The notes: generated from the sequence alone by a model not told the origin. 64,000 nt of DNA from Ehretia macrophylla (GCA_037974665.1 CM075778.1:23130001-23194000); one strand, 5' to 3'. Shown: positions 10,629 to 24,422, counted from the stretch's first letter. Made by a program: numbers and translations.

Positions 10629-10693
10629 GCCACCACCGATCTTTCCTTCCTCTTAACCTTTCCTCCGTACCTTTTTCCCACTAGCCACCTTCT

Positions 10694-12121
10694 ATGGCTA
10701 ATAGAAAACACTCTAAAGGGACCCGCTCTAGTAGCAGGTTGCAGCATAAGCTAAGTGGCTCAAAAGAAGCCAATGTTACCCTTCCTTCTTTTTTCCCGAA
10801 GCAAGGCGATAATGTTGAGCTGGATGGTAACGAGGTCAGCTCCTCATCACCTAAGGCAGTTTCAGAGTCTTCGACTTCTGAATTTGGAGATGTTCTAGTT
10901 TCTCCTCCAAATCGCCAAGTAACTGATGAGTTCCCACCTCTCAACCCTTCAACGGAGATGGTGGTAGATACAGAAGGTGTAGTCACTCCCGACCCAGTCC
11001 GTTTCGCACTCCAAGACAAGTTGAAGCTCCAAGTTGAGTCGGAACAACATTGTTCTTCCCATCTTAAAGGATAGAAAAACTTATTTGATGGAGACATCCA
11101 AGGCCCAATCAAGCTTGAGATGAAGAAATTCGATATCGTGGATGGAAAAGTAGTGGTATCGCAACAGGTGTTGGAACGAGGCACAATATACTAGGAAAAC
11201 TGTCTAGTAGGACAGTTCTTAGTTAAACCGTCGTCTTTCTTTCAAGTTAGATCAATGGTTGATAACTAGTGGCGTAAGTGTGGAAAAGTTGAAATAATCT
11301 CTACTAATGAAGGATTATTTATGTTCCGTTTTGCTGAAACTGAAAAGAGAAATCTTGTGTTAGGACAGTTATGGCATGTGGGAAACTGACCCATGTTTTT
11401 GAGAAAATGGAAATCTATGACAAAGCTTGAAAATCTCAAACTAGATAAATTCCCCATTTGGGTTAAGCTTAGGAAGGTTCCAACAGAGTTGTGGGCTATA
11501 GAGGGTTTGAGTTTGTTTGTGAGCTACCTTCGTACTCCACTTCAGATGAATTCCATCATAGAATCCAGATCTCGGTTAGGGTTCACTAAGATTTGTGTTG
11601 AGGTTGAGCTCGGTGGTAACCTTCCAAATTTTATCCCCCTCAATCTTGGCAAAGGTTTATCAACGAATGTTATTGTAGAATACACTTGGAAGCCCAAGGT
11701 TTGTAAGCAGTGTAAGCAGTTTGGCCACTATGAAGACAAATACACAGTGATGAAAGAGGTTTGGCAGGCCAAGATAACACATACTGATCAACAACTCATT
11801 TCGGAGGTTAATAGCAAGCAAAAGGGTTGGGATACTGTTCTAAGGAGGAAACATCTTTCTCCTACCAGATCACCAACCAAGGCTAATAATGGTGAGGGAT
11901 CTAGCAAAGGTAAATCTGTGACATTAGGTGAAGGGGCTAGTAAGAGAAAAGAGCACCACTCAGAGATAAACAGAGAATCAAGCCCTTCTAACAGGTATGC
12001 TGCTCTAGATATTAAGGATGGGGAAGTTAATATTGCAATTCAAGACCTCATACCTAAGGCAAGCAAGGGTCAGTCGAAGGAGGGGCTATCTCCTGTCAAA
12101 GACCCAGGTTCCCATGATTAA
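10694..12121 (+). pseudogene. LINE ORF1 (DUF4283-like, zinc knuckle), broken
   Basis: ORF1 encodes the RNA-binding protein of plant L1 elements. The start is the ATG at 10694 (MANRKHSKGTRSS). A serine-rich N-terminal part runs to a stop at 11072. Homology then continues through other frames: VGQFLVKPSSFF, GLFMFRFAE and VLGQLWHVGN followed by a stop before PMFLRKW, a typical DUF4283 pattern. The last open part, 11393-12121, carries FPIWVKLRKVP and the zinc knuckle CKQCKQFGHYEDKY, in which the final Cys has become Tyr, so the CCHC motif is damaged. It overlaps the ORF2 start by eight bases. At least three stops show that it is dead. Confidence 0.85.
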
Positions 12122-13937
12122 AATCACTGCCTGGAATATCAAGGGCTTCAATATGCCCCTGAAACAAAGAGATGTGAATATTTTTGTGAATAATAGGCAA
12201 ATTAGAATTTTGTGTATTCTTGAAACTAAGAATAAAGCTAACCGTGTTCAGGAGATTATGAGGAGAAGATTCCAAGGATGGAAAATCATTCATAATTATG
12301 ATTATTCTCACAAAGGGCGTATTTGGATTATTTGGTGGCAAAACAAAGTTTCTATGGACAAAATTAGTGCCACGGCTCAGGCTATCCACTGTATTGTTAC
12401 AGAGCTCTCCTCGGGGAGAAAATTCATTTTGACTGTAGTGTATAGAAGCAACCAAGCAGGGACAAGAAAAGAGTTATGGTCAGATATTGTGCGTTGGTCC
12501 AATTCTACAATGGGTATGGCTTGGTATGTGTTAGGGGATTTCAACAAAATCCTTAGAGCAGATGAAGGGCTGAATAATGATCACTTACAATAAAGTTCAG
12601 TTGAATTCGGTGAAAGTATTGAGCAGGCAATTCTTTTAGAAAAGAGTGGGGTTGGTCCTTTCTTTACTTGGAGCAACAAAAGTAGCAAAACTAATTTCAA
12701 AGCAAGCAAAATCGACAGAGTTCTAGTCAATGATTAGTGATAGCTTAATTTTCTCTCGTTTGCTGTGGATATTGACCCTCTAGGGGTGTCTGATCATTGC
12801 CCTATTATTTTATCACTTAATTCCCAGACACGCAGGAAAGCCAAGCCGTTCAAATTTTACAATGCATGGACTCAACATGAAAGCTACAACCTTTTGGTCG
12901 AACAAGCATAGAATGATGAAATGCATGGTACTCCAATGTTTAGTTTGGTCCAAAAACAAAAAAAGGTCAAATAGATGTTAAAAACCTTCAATGCAACCCA
13001 ATTTGCAAATTTATCTGATGAAATTGGGAATATTAGAAAATAGGTGAATCAGATCCAATTGTCTATCCATAATGGACAAATCCAAAATGGCTTGTGTGAG
13101 AAGGAGAAGGATTTGAGGGATAAGCTTGAAATGGCATTGGTTCGCAAGAAGTCTTGCCTTAGACAGAAAACTAAAGTTAAATGGCTTGAAGAAGGTGATA
13201 CCAACTCAAGATTTTTCTACAAAGTTATAAAAGGGAGGAAAGTTTCCAACTCAAGAAAGTTTCCAAAAGACTGTCTTCAGATGAGGAAATCACAGAGGAA
13301 ATATTGGGATTCTATAAATCGTTGTTGGGTAGCAGTAGTGCTATTCAAAACCATGCCTTTGTTTCAAACATAGCCGCACTAATCAATAAATCAATCTCTG
13401 ATACAAATGTTGAGCTTCTCAATGCATCGATCAGTTACGAAGGGATAAGAGAAATTATGTTCTCAATCTATAGCGATAAGAGTCCTGGGCCTAATGGGTT
13501 TTCATCCTACTTTTACAAGTAAGCCTGGAGTTTGGTTGGGAGGGATGTATATGAGGCCATAAGGTCTTCATTAAGTTCTTGCAAATTGCTTGGGGAGATT
13601 AACTCAACAATCATAACCTTCATCCCAAAATCAGATAGTCCCAATACTGTCAATGACTTTAGACCGATATCGTGCTGCAACACAATTTATAAATGTTTGG
13701 CCAAAGTCATTGCAAATAGACTCCGAAGTACCCTTCCAAGTATCATATCGCAAAACCAGAATGACTTTGTTGACGGGAGGAAGATGATAGATAATATCCT
13801 AGTGGCGCAGGATATTCTTCGAAGTTATACTAGAAAGAGTTTGAACCAAAGATGCACCCAAAAGGTTGACATTCAAAAATCATACGATACCACACACTTG
13901 TTGTTTATCCTCAATGCTATGACAGCATTTGGCTACC
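12114..13937 (+). pseudogene. LINE ORF2, 5' part: endonuclease and start of RT
   Basis: ORF2 starts at ATG 12114 (MIKITAWNIKGFN), typical of the APE-type endonuclease. LETK at about residue 38 and the GDFN motif follow before a stop at 12594. The endonuclease end is decayed (SDHCPIIL is visible near 12790). Reverse transcriptase begins with KWLEEGDTNSRFFYK near 13180, SPGPNGF near 13485, DFRPISCCN near 13660 and motif A as VDIQKSYDT near 13866-13895. The gypsy element interrupts the gene right after LNAMTAFGY; the CTACC target repeat is 13933-13937, and the frame resumes at 28538. Confidence 0.9.
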
Positions 13938-15367
13938 TGATCGGTTTCATGGTCAATTATAAATTAAGTGCAAATGAGACCAAGTTTTACCCCGCAAGTG
14001 CATGGGTCGTGATAAAAAGTGGGCAAGTGCGGGAATCGTATCCTCAAGGAGGCTCCTAAGTGATCTACTGTGTGCTCGTGTGTAAAAGTAATCTAAGTAT
14101 GCAAAACGAAAGCAAAAATGGTTAGTTTATGGTTGGATTGAAGGGGTTTTACTTTAAACTAGAATTAACTAAGGAATGATTAAAGACAAATATCTCAAAT
14201 GCTATGAATCTAAGTTAAGGAATCTAAACCAACTATGTTATGATCAAGAATCTAACTCAAATGGGGTGGCCTAGGGACGATTTTGAATGTAAGACATGCT
14301 ACTTAAATATGGATTTTTTTTGTTTGACTAGTTGAAAGGTTAATCAGGCCGAGGTTCAATTGATCATCTCTACTATTTAGTTAATTAATGAACCTAGGAT
14401 TAGAATCTAAGGTGCAACTCCGTCCATTTAGTCGTTGTACTAGCCGAGGTGCGGGTTTGTCCAAATAATCCTAACTTAAGCTCGTTAATTAAACTATCTA
14501 GGTGAACATCTAAAGGTCTTTTGCTAATTGCTAACTCGCTACAAGCAATTTTTAAAGTCAACAATTAAGCTCGAATACAAAAGAAATGAAAAAGACAAAA
14601 GAGAACTTCCCCATTTCAAATGTCTTGACTAAGCTTGAAATCCAAATAGTTGATGTAGAAATCCACTCCCAAAAATAGACTTAGATAATTGCTTGAGGCT
14701 AAAAAATAGTGGGTAAAGAGTGTTGTGTGTGTAGATGAGTGTATAAAAGTGTCTGTATGAATTGGTGTGTGAATGTGTGTGAAAGAGTGGATGGATAAAA
14801 ATGTGAATAAGAATTCCCCAAAAAGTGTGTCGTGGGTACTGATTTTATGTGTGGCTTTAATCGGTCAGTCGAAGTAAAATTAGTGAGGCCTGCTTGTATT
14901 GTTGTGCGAATTAGATATGACTGTGACGTGAGGCTGAATTTGGCATTAGATGGTGTTGGTTCGATGTGAAGTTGCTGAAATTGGTGTGCGGTGCTGGTAC
15001 GAATCGGTGAGGCGTGTGATGCTTTGCAAAAATTGGTGCGCTGTTGTCCCTTTTTGTTTCTTTGGTTCTCGTTGGCTTCACAGGGCCATGAAACAACAAG
15101 ATAACAATGGCCTAATCATTGGGCCATTATGGCTTAATGATTGGCCATAATGATTGGGCCATAAATTTTATTTTTTTTTAATTCTATTTGAATCTTCTCT
15201 TCTTTTCTTTTACTTCAATCTTCACCTCAGGCCTCATTTTTCACCACAAATTCTACTTTCTTCACTTCGAACACCACCTAAATCATAAAAATTTACATTA
15301 ATTAACTATTTAAGCACAAAATACCCAAAGAATGCAAACAATTAAGCTCAAAATCTCAAATATATCA
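13938..15367 (-). repeat. 3' LTR of the gypsy element (1430 bp)
   Basis: On the plus strand it starts tgatcggtttcatggtcaa and ends tatatca. It matches 26651-28532 but lacks about 370 bp (near 14577) and about 70 bp (near 15308) present in the other LTR. It contains no genuine gene; small frames such as that at 14911-15099 recur in the other LTR only because the LTRs are copies. Confidence 0.9.
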
Positions 15368-15385
15368 ACATTCCCAAACCTACCA
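15368..15385 (-). promoter_or_regulatory. Polypurine tract of the gypsy element
   Basis: On the minus strand the bases before the 3' LTR read tggtaggtttgggaatgt, a purine-rich tract abutting the LTR start TGATATA. Such tracts prime plus-strand DNA synthesis during reverse transcription. Confidence 0.7.
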
Positions 15386-16895
15386 ATTGCTTGTCCCCAA
15401 GCAAGACTAGAAATAAAGAAAATCTCCAAGTTCTCAAGGAATTATTCTAATGAATCAATCAACTCTCATAAAATCACAAAAGATTATAAAAAGATCGATT
15501 TCATGGTGTAGTAGTGAAACAAACTCATTCGGATTTCTTTCTTTAAAGAAATATAGTCTCCCTCAAGACCATGCCAAGCACTATTAAGTTACCACACTAC
15601 CAAGTAGCAAGACAACTCAACACAACTAGGCCACAATACTCGCACCCCTTTTTTCTCTCGTAATCCGTTAAATATGCCCTTTGCACCTTTTATTCAATCC
15701 TAAAGCACAAAAATAAAACACTCTTCATCTCTTTATTTGATGCTTGGTCTCAGACGGTTAGCTCAATACCTCGTGCAACGAGCTTTCGAGGTAATCAATC
15801 CCAGCCATTCAAGGCTAAGTTGATAGGCTTTGAAAGGCCCCATGCGTACCCTACTTGCTCGAAGTGCTGAACATCATAACACCGCACATCTTAAGCACAT
15901 GTCTTTAAAGATAGACAATAAGTACATGGACAGTGGTGCTAAACACTCTTTTTTTTGGTTTTTTTCTTTTCTTTTCTTTTTTTTCTTATTTTTTTTGTTT
16001 TGATTTTTGCTTTTTTTTGTTTGTTTGTTTGTTTTTATTTTTTTGACAACTACTATAAGGGCTAAGGCATATCAAGAAGACTACTCAAACGAGGGCATTC
16101 ATATCACAACCCTATCATATCTTATCATCTCACCACCTAGGACTCAAGCATAATCTTGAAGTCCCTACACGTTGACTTTATCAAAATCAACCTTAAAAGC
16201 TCAATTCACGACTACCGCACAAAGTCAAAACTTCCCATTCTCCTTTAATCATCTCATAAAAGCCAATCAACACATCATCACAACTCCTCAATCACAAGGA
16301 AATTCATCACAAAAGCACAATATATTCACAAAAATCAAAAAAATTAACACAATTTTAAGCAAACAGCCACAATTTCTCCTAAATAGTAATAAGCACCATA
16401 AGCACCCACATCCCCAAACCTAATGTTTGCTTGTCCTCAAGCAAATAGTATCAAAGCACAACAAGCAAATATTCGATGAAAATATAAAAGGGCACTATGG
16501 AGGGGAAAATCAAACCAAAATTACCAATGGCTATATCACAAGGGAACCATGGAGGGGAAAAGTAAGGAAATATATCACCTAATGCACGGTGCTTGTGATA
16601 CGGATGATGCTATCATGGACATCCCAAACCTCTTCTCAATGAAATCCAAAAGAACCTAAAAAAGGCATAGAAGAAGTAAGTGGATGTAACAATAAAGTAT
16701 AATAGCAAAACAGGAGATAGGAGCAAATACATGGACAATCGACATGAGGAAGCTCCAAAAGAAAGAAGCTAACTAAGATCTATAAAAATAAAGAAAAACA
16801 ACAATCTAAATAAACTCAATCCTAGGGTGCCTCCTAGAAGCGCTGAGTTTAACGCCTTCAGCTAGGCGATCAAGAGACTTATGGTAGATACTTAG
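15386..16895 (-). other. Non-coding gypsy interior after integrase
   Basis: About 1.5 kb between the polypurine tract and the nested solo LTR. Two related phrases, cccaaacctaccaattgcttgtcc near 15375 and cccaaacctaatgtttgcttgtcc near 16412, suggest a local duplication. A T-rich stretch lies at 15950-16045. Athila-type elements often have an env-like frame here, but none can be recognised. Confidence 0.6.
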
Positions 16896-19800
16896 TGTAA
16901 CACCACGATCCCTCACAAGACCGGAGCTTCGATCCAATACTCGAGGTCACGAAAAATGAGAAAAAATGGGCGGAGTTTCCCTTGTTTCTAGGCCTAACCG
17001 ATTACCTGTATTTAGATGAAATATGAATAAAACTATAAACTAACATTCACAACCAACCCCAACTTTATCAACCCAACCTTCTCCAAACCTTAAGGCCATT
17101 CGAGCCTTAATCTACGACTACAAGCTATAATATACAAACATGCATTCATTAACTGTTGAAAGTCTATGTTTATAATTTCACTTATCATACCACACTAATA
17201 TTCTATATTTATCTAACTTAGTTATTAAGCCATACATCCAACTTAACTTAATCACATTCGAGCATGCAAACCAAGCTAGGCAATAAAGTAAATCATTAAG
17301 TTATTACAATCCAACTACTAACTATAAAATCATACAAGTCCTTAACTTCAAATTACAATCCTTCAATACAACATAACAACTTACAAGACTACAAGGACTC
17401 GAAATAGAACATATACACAACAAGTTCACTGCCTTTCACATTCAGAACACAAGCAATCAATAATGCCTCTAAACTTCTTCTTGGTACCTTAGTACTGCTT
17501 TTCCTACCAAATTGTTAAAAGAGGGGTGAGCATACAATATATGTATACTCAATGAGGGTGGGAAACAGTTAATCGGGGAGGTTTTGAAATCATTTTCATG
17601 CAATGCAACAGCTAGTCACAGAAGATAGCAATTATACAATAAAGACACAATTAAACTATAGAATACCACACATTTAAAAAGGATACGATGTGATAACCCT
17701 TATCACTCCAACTCTTCGAATCACGAACCACGATCCTCGAACCACGAACTCAATCTCGATATGCCGGCATCCCAAACACCAATGGATACTCTGGATGTAC
17801 CCAATCCTACGACCCACACCCCCTGGCATACTTCATGCCAGGCGAGTGAGGGACTAGCAGACGGAGCTAAGACAACCAACACTAGCAAGCCCGATGCCGC
17901 CCAGCGAGGCTGTCGCATCCGCCGTCATGATGAGGTTGCGCAACAATCGAAACAATATGAAACCATAAAAAGCAACGATAAAGCAATATAACAATAAAAG
18001 CCAATAAACACATAAATGAGGGTTCACAAAGTAGGTTGACCTCGCATGAACATTAAGAAATAACAAGTATATAACTTAAGTAATTATCCTAAGTCATACA
18101 ATTTATTAATAAGAAAATGAACCAAAATGCACAAAAGGATGAAAATCCCTCACCTCATATTAGGCTAAGCATGCAAGAGAATAGTTGAGGTACACTCCAA
18201 CCTCCCTTGAATTAGTTTGAATATGTAAACCCTAGTTTTCATATAAGTATAACACTTTAGCAATTGACTATAGAATGTTTAATAACTATCTTTCACATCC
18301 AAGAATCTATATTACATACTTTATTTCATTGTAACTTAATTTAACACTATATCTTTTAGTTTACATAAAGTTAACCCACATAAGATAAGAATAACTCAAA
18401 GAATAGAAGTAATGATAGCAATTACTATCAACCGCAAGTTCAAACTTATCAACGTTTAGCTTAGAATCAACAACACATTAAAGCAAAAGCTTATTAATTC
18501 ACTTAGCTTACATTCCTTATTGAACATTCCATATATATGCACATGGTTCCAACTATCTACATAAGAAGTCATATATGCAAATCAATTCATAAACTCCTTC
18601 AATTAGATACACATTCTATACAAATACAACTAAACACATAGCTAGTCAATTGCAAGATAATTATCAACCACTAATTCAATTACCTTAAACTAACATTTTT
18701 ACATTTTCTAACCATTAGACAAGTTATATAATCACAAGGTTATTCTATAATCTTGCTAGACACACCACTTAACACATAAGGATCAATCTATACAATCAAT
18801 ATATAATCCAAGAACGCTACAACTAAGTCCAAAGCTATTAATATACATAGAACTTCAATTCAACTAAGCTATATCATTCATTAATCAACTAACTACTCAA
18901 TTAACAATACCATCCTTTTAGAATACACAAGCTATCCAAATGCATTTAAATTCACAATTAACCAACTACAAGTCAACTATTAACATTAGACTTAACTTTG
19001 ACACTTTTCCCCTTTGTCTACTAGCACATTTTTATGCATGTATGAAATACAAAGCACATTTTTCACAAACCAACTATCCTACACCTCTAAGGGCACTTAA
19101 AGACACCTACTCAAGCCTTGAAAACCCACTTTTAACACAAAGGCTCGGGAAGCCCCCGAGGTCACTTTGAACTACAGCTACACAAACCAAACACCCAACC
19201 AATGTCATAACTGCACCAAAAGTACTTTCCTACACTACTAAGACTATACCAACACGTAAACCGAGAAAAGTCAACACTTGGTCATAACAACCTCTTTGCA
19301 TTTCATTGCATATTTCTCAATTTTTTCATTGTAGTACCTAATTAAATAGCACATTCAAGCATGTTAGCACTAATAAAATCTAACTAAATCAAGAAAACAC
19401 AATTCGGAACGAAAATCACAAAACACAAGAGTTTACTATTCATATTTTTACTAATCATCATATTCTAGATTTCAACTATACATATAAACTTGTACTACAC
19501 ATGCAAACAAAGCCCAAAAGTTTAACCTACATCATTTATAGCTAGTATTTGAGGTATTAGAAGCTTCATAACATCAATTAACAACAATTACAAAAATTCA
19601 CCATGGCTAGAAATCAGCCAAAATGCATATAAAAAGCTTCCCTCACCTCCAAGAAGTCCAAAAATGGAAGAAAATTGCAAGAAATTATTTGATTAATGCT
19701 AAAATTGCTCCAAAAATCCAAGCCCTAGCCTATTCTCTCTCACGTTTTTCTCTCTCTCTCTACCGATTCCTTTTTTTCTTGTTTATGTTTTGTTTTGTTA

Positions 19801-20682
19801 TTTTAGCTAATAAGTATATATGTATATATTAGTTTGGTAGATAGATATATAATATAATGGGTTGGGCTAAAATATAATGTAATTGGGCTTAATAACTAGG
19901 TAGAAACTAATAAGAAAGCTAAAGGCCCAAAAATAATTAAACTATTACTATTCACTCGAGGACACTACTTTCCTATTTTTATCTTGCACTCGGGACATGC
20001 GATGCACATTCTGTCTATGAACGAATATATTAAATACAGTATAGTTTAGGGAAAAAATATATCTAATTTGAAAAACAAAGCAATTTAAAATTCAACCCGA
20101 CCTTAGGAAGTTTAAATCAATTAAATGTAAATAAATAAATAATAAACATAAGATAATCATTTCTAATAACTCTTTTAAATCCAATTTAAATAATTATAAT
20201 TAATATTGAAAATAATCCAACTCGTTCAGGTCCGGGCCTAGGCTTCCCGTTCAATCAGTAAAACAAATTAATTAAAAAGGCATGTAAGATAGTTTTAATA
20301 AATAAAATAATAAAATAATTGTCCCAGGAAAATTATTTAAATATAAATTAAATAAATGGAAATAATTAAAATAATAAATTAATTACTTTATGTAAATCAA
20401 TTAAATATAATTTAAATAAATACAAATGGAGATAACAAGAAAAATAATCATTCCCAGGTTTGGGCTTCACATTCAAATAGTGAAATTAAATCATTTTAAA
20501 TTGTTAGTAAAATAAATTCTAATAAATAAAATAATAAAATAATTATTTCAGAGAAATCCATTAAATATAATTTAAATGAATGCAAACAGTTATTGTGGCA
20601 CGTTTTTCAATAATGGTACTATTTAATGAAATGAATAAATGCAAATTAATAAAATGTCTATAAGCTAGATCCTGGTGTTACA
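16896..20682 (-). mobile_element. Solo LTR nested in the gypsy element (3787 bp)
   Basis: Starts TGTAACACCACG and ends TGGTGTTACA, so the last ten bases are the inverted form of the first ten. It separates the integrase end of the gypsy element from its downstream region, so it is an insertion. Flanking pentamers are cttag (16891-16895) and ctcaa (20683-20687), which differ at two places. It shares several blocks with 8250-10628 and has no gag-pol. The orientation is by analogy with that LTR. Confidence 0.8.
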
Positions 20683-20691
20683 CTCAAGATC

Positions 20692-21850
20692 TCAAAGCTT
20701 GAGAGACTCAACAATAGTTATCTTAACAGCAGTTGTCTTCAGCTCCAACAAATGCTTAAGGCGTTGACCATTAACAGTAAGAACGCGTCTGTCACTGAGG
20801 TGTTTAATCTGAACAGCTTTAGAGGGGTAAACAACAAGCACCTCGTAAGGTCCATCCCATCGGGTTTTCAACTTTCCCAGAAAGAGTTTGAGCTTAGAAT
20901 TGAATAACCAGACTCTATCAAAGGGAAATAAGGTCTTCCTACAGATGTGACGATCATGCACAAGTTTCATGCGCTCCTTATAGAGTTTGGCATTCTCATA
21001 TGCCTCGTATCTCATCTCTTCCAACTCAGCTAGGTCTAACTTTCTCTTCTCACCAGCGCTTTTCAAATCAAAGTTAAAGGCCTTGATAGCCCAATAAGCG
21101 CGGTGCTCTAACTCAACAGGAAAGTGGAAAGCCTCTCCATAAACCAAACAATATGGGGACATGCTAATAGGAGTCTTAAATGCAGTCTGATAGGCCCATA
21201 GAGTATTGTCTAAGTGACATGTCCAATCTCTGCGATCGGGTCGAACTGGCCTCTCAAGAATGGACTTTATCTCCCTATTGGAGACCTCTACCTGACCACT
21301 AGTCTATAGGTGGTATAGTGTGGCGATCTTATGGGTGATTGAATATCTATGCAATAAAGCCTCAAGTGTCCTATGGCAAAAGTGTTGCCTACCATCACTA
21401 AGCAATACACATGGAACTCCAAACCTAGAAAAAATGTTCTCTTTAATGAATTTGACCACCACTTTGTGGTCATTGGTTTGGGTTGCCACAGATTCAACCC
21501 ATTTCGACGCATAATCTACGGCCACTAAGATGTACACATAACCAAAAGAATGAGGAAAGGGACCCATGAAGTCAATACCCCACATGTCAAAAATCTCGCA
21601 AATTAAAATCGGGGACAAGGGCATCATATCTCTCTTAGAAATGGACCCAGATTGTTGACACTTAAGACATCTCTGACAGAAGTCCCAAGCATCTCTAAAG
21701 AGAGTGGGCCAGAAGAACCCACTCTAGAGGACCTTAGTAGCTATGCACTTACCACCGAAGTGGCTGCCACAGGCTCCCTCATGACAAAAGCTCAATATAC
21801 TAAGATACTCATCTTCCGACACACATCGCCGAATGACCTAGTCTGTACAC
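20692..21850 (-). pseudogene. Gypsy integrase, broken
   Basis: Integrase inserts the cDNA into the host genome. Reading on the minus strand: the HHCC zinc-binding region (CHEGACGSHFGGKC near 21725-21790, then CQRCLKCQ), the core with [10 protein letters not shown] near 21550-21590 and the second acidic motif at LLSDGRQHF near 21380, and a C-terminal region at 20692-21162 with [24 protein letters not shown] stop lies within the zinc region (about 21724-21726) and the core frame ends at 21304, so no continuous protein is made. The C-terminal frame ends next to the nested solo LTR. Confidence 0.85.
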
Positions 21851-23714
21851 ACCTTAAAGAGATAGGGATCTTCCCAAATGAAATGCTTGACTTGTGCCAT
21901 GAAGTGATCCTTTGCTCTCTTTCTCCAAACTGAAGGTAATTGCCTCGTGACGAGAAAGTTAACAATATCAGCATACCATGGAGTGTGATGCGAAACAGTG
22001 AAAAACTGATCGTCAGGAAATGTATCGTGAAATGGGAGCTTATCGCTAGGGGACTCATGGACAAGACGACAAAGATGGTCAGCAACAGTGTTTTCACTAC
22101 CCTTTTTATCTCTAATCTCTAAGTCAAACTCCTGAAGGAATAACATCCATCAAATCAAACGGGGCTTGGCATCCCATTTGGCTAATAGATATCGCAATGC
22201 TGCGTGATCGATGAAAACCACAACCTTCGACCCAAGAATGTAAGAACGAAACTTGTCTAAAACAAAGACTACGGCGAGCAACTCTTTCTCAATGGCAATG
22301 TAATTGCGCTGGGCATCATCCAAGGTCTTACTCGCATAGCAGATCATGAATGGCAGTTTATCTCTCTGCTGCCCCAAAACAGCTCCCACAGCGTAATCTG
22401 ATGCATCACACATAATCTCGAATGGATAACTGTAGTTGGGAGGCTGAATGATAGAAGCAGAGGTCAGAAAGGATTTGAGCTTCTCAAAGGCTCTTGTGCA
22501 TTTATCACTAAAAACAAAGGGAACATCATGCACTAGCAAATTGGACAAAGGACACGCAATCTTGTTAAAGTCTCGAATGAAATGACGGTAGAAACCGGCA
22601 TGACCAAGAAAGAATCGAATATCCCAAACTGTTTTAGGTTCGGGTAGCTTAGTTATCAATTCAACCTTGGCTGGGTCGACATGAATGCCATCGTGAGAAA
22701 TCACAAAACCCAGCACAATCCCCTGTTGAACCATAAAGTGACTCTTCTCCCAACTTAAAACGAGATTCATCCCAGCACATCGGGCTAGCACAGAAGAAAG
22801 ATTTGTAAGCCAGTCATCAAAAGTAGAACCAAAGACCGAGAAGTCATCCATGAAAACCTCTAAATATTTCTCGATCATGTTAGAGAAAATTGCCATTATA
22901 CACCTCTAGAATGTGGCTAGCGCATTGCATAGCCCAAATGGCATATGACGATAGGCGAATGTCCCATAGGGACAATAAAATGTGATTTTTTCCTGATCCT
23001 CAAGGAACACAACGATCTGATTATAACCTGAATATCCATCTAAGAAATAGTAGTAGGCTTGTCTGGCTACTCTATCTAAGATCTGGTCAAGGAAGGGTAG
23101 AGAAAAATGGCATTTTCAAGTCTTCGAATTGAGCTTGCAATAATCGATGCACACACGCTATCCTGTAGTGACGCGGGTAGGAATAAGCTCTCATTTCTCA
23201 TTTGGGACCACTGTGATCCTAGATTTCTTCGGTACTACCTGTACCGGACTCACCCAAGGGCTATCAAAAATTAGGTAGATAATACCCGCATCAAGTAACT
23301 TGATAACCTCTTTATGGACGACTTCACTCATTTTCGAGTTCAATTTCCTCTTAAAATCTCGAGAAATAGTAGCTCCCTTCTAGAGATGAATCTATGCATG
23401 CACATAGAGGGATCAATCCCTTACAAATTAGCAATTGTCCATCCTATTGCCTTCTTATAGGTACTCAAAACCTCGAAGAGTTTCTCCTCATGCTCGGTGG
23501 TTAAATCCGAGACAATGATAACTGGAAAGGTCTCATCAGGGCCTAAGTAGGTATACTTAAGGTGCTTGGGCAATGGTTTGAGCTCCAATGCTGGGGGATA
23601 CTCAACCATAGGAGCATTAGACTCGATGATGACAGGGTCGTCAACTATACTAGAATTGATAGGGTTATCACTGGTCAACATGGTTGTGGAAGCCATATAC
23701 TCACTCGTGCTCAA
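21838..23714 (-). pseudogene. Gypsy reverse transcriptase and RNase H, broken
   Basis: The N-terminal region at 23421-23714 contains LKPLPKHLKYTYLG, the usual RT lead-in. The 22150-22896 frame carries the catalytic box as FMDDFSVFG, then LGFVISHDGI and FLGHAGFYRHFI. RNase H follows with CDASDYAVGAVLGQ and NYIAIEKELLAVVF, and ends at 21838 with DHLCRLV. Between 22896 and 23421 the frame is lost through stops, although RT-like phrases continue in translation. The polyprotein is therefore dead. Confidence 0.88.
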
Positions 23715-24059
23715 ATCATCACTCGAATCATTATCAAAATGATAAAGAAGTCATTCGAGCTCCTCAAGCTCTTCCTTATGAGACAACATGGTGGAGGTAT
23801 ACTTATCAACACAAGGGTCAATGAAATCAACATAAAAGCACTCATCCTCATCCTCACGACATACTCGATTAGCAACCTCTACCACTCTCAACTTAGTCCT
23901 AAGATTTTTGAAAGTTAACTCAATCATCCCTGTCTTACAATGGATCACAGCGTCAGTTATGGCTAAAAAGGGACGACCTAAAAGGATAGGAGTGGAGTGT
24001 TTAGTGTCGGCGCCCATGTGCATATCTAAAACTATGAAGCCAACAGGGAAAACAAACTC

Positions 24060-24422
24060 TCAAACTTTGACCATAACATCCTCAACTATCCCTCGTAGGC
24101 GCCTTTTAGATCGATTTGCAAGTTGAATGATAACACTAGTAGCAGTCAACTCACCTAAACCTAAAAGCTCGTAAACTGAATATGGGAGGAGATTAACACT
24201 AGATCCTAAATCAAGAAGAACATGATCCACCTGATGCTTACTAATAATGCATGAAATAGTGAAGGCTCCCGGATCGCTGAACTTAAGAGTGATCCCCTTT
24301 GTCCAAACACTACTAACTTTTTCAGAGAGCGTCACTTTCTTTAGAATGTGGGTGCTTCGCTTCTTTCTAGTGCAAAGCTCTTTCAAAAATTTGGCATATG
24401 CTAGGATTTTGCTGGACGACAT
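24060..24422 (-). pseudogene. Gypsy aspartic protease region
   Basis: The 120-codon frame contains VLLDLGSSVNLLPYSVYELLG, cited here as the retropepsin active-site region around the DLG triad (usual form D-S/T/L-G). It is preceded by KFLKELCTRKKR, a typical lead-in for Athila-type proteases. It would process the gag-pol polyprotein. The region 24423-25278 links it to gag through frameshifts and stops. Confidence 0.8.

Noticed and set aside
14911-15150. Reading frames on both strands in the gypsy LTR, repeated at 28005-28193
   Set aside because: They recur because the two LTRs are copies; there is no known product and LTRs here are non-coding.
15386-16895. Possible env-like gene of the Athila-type element
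   Set aside because: No long frame or membrane segment could be found in this interval on the minus strand.
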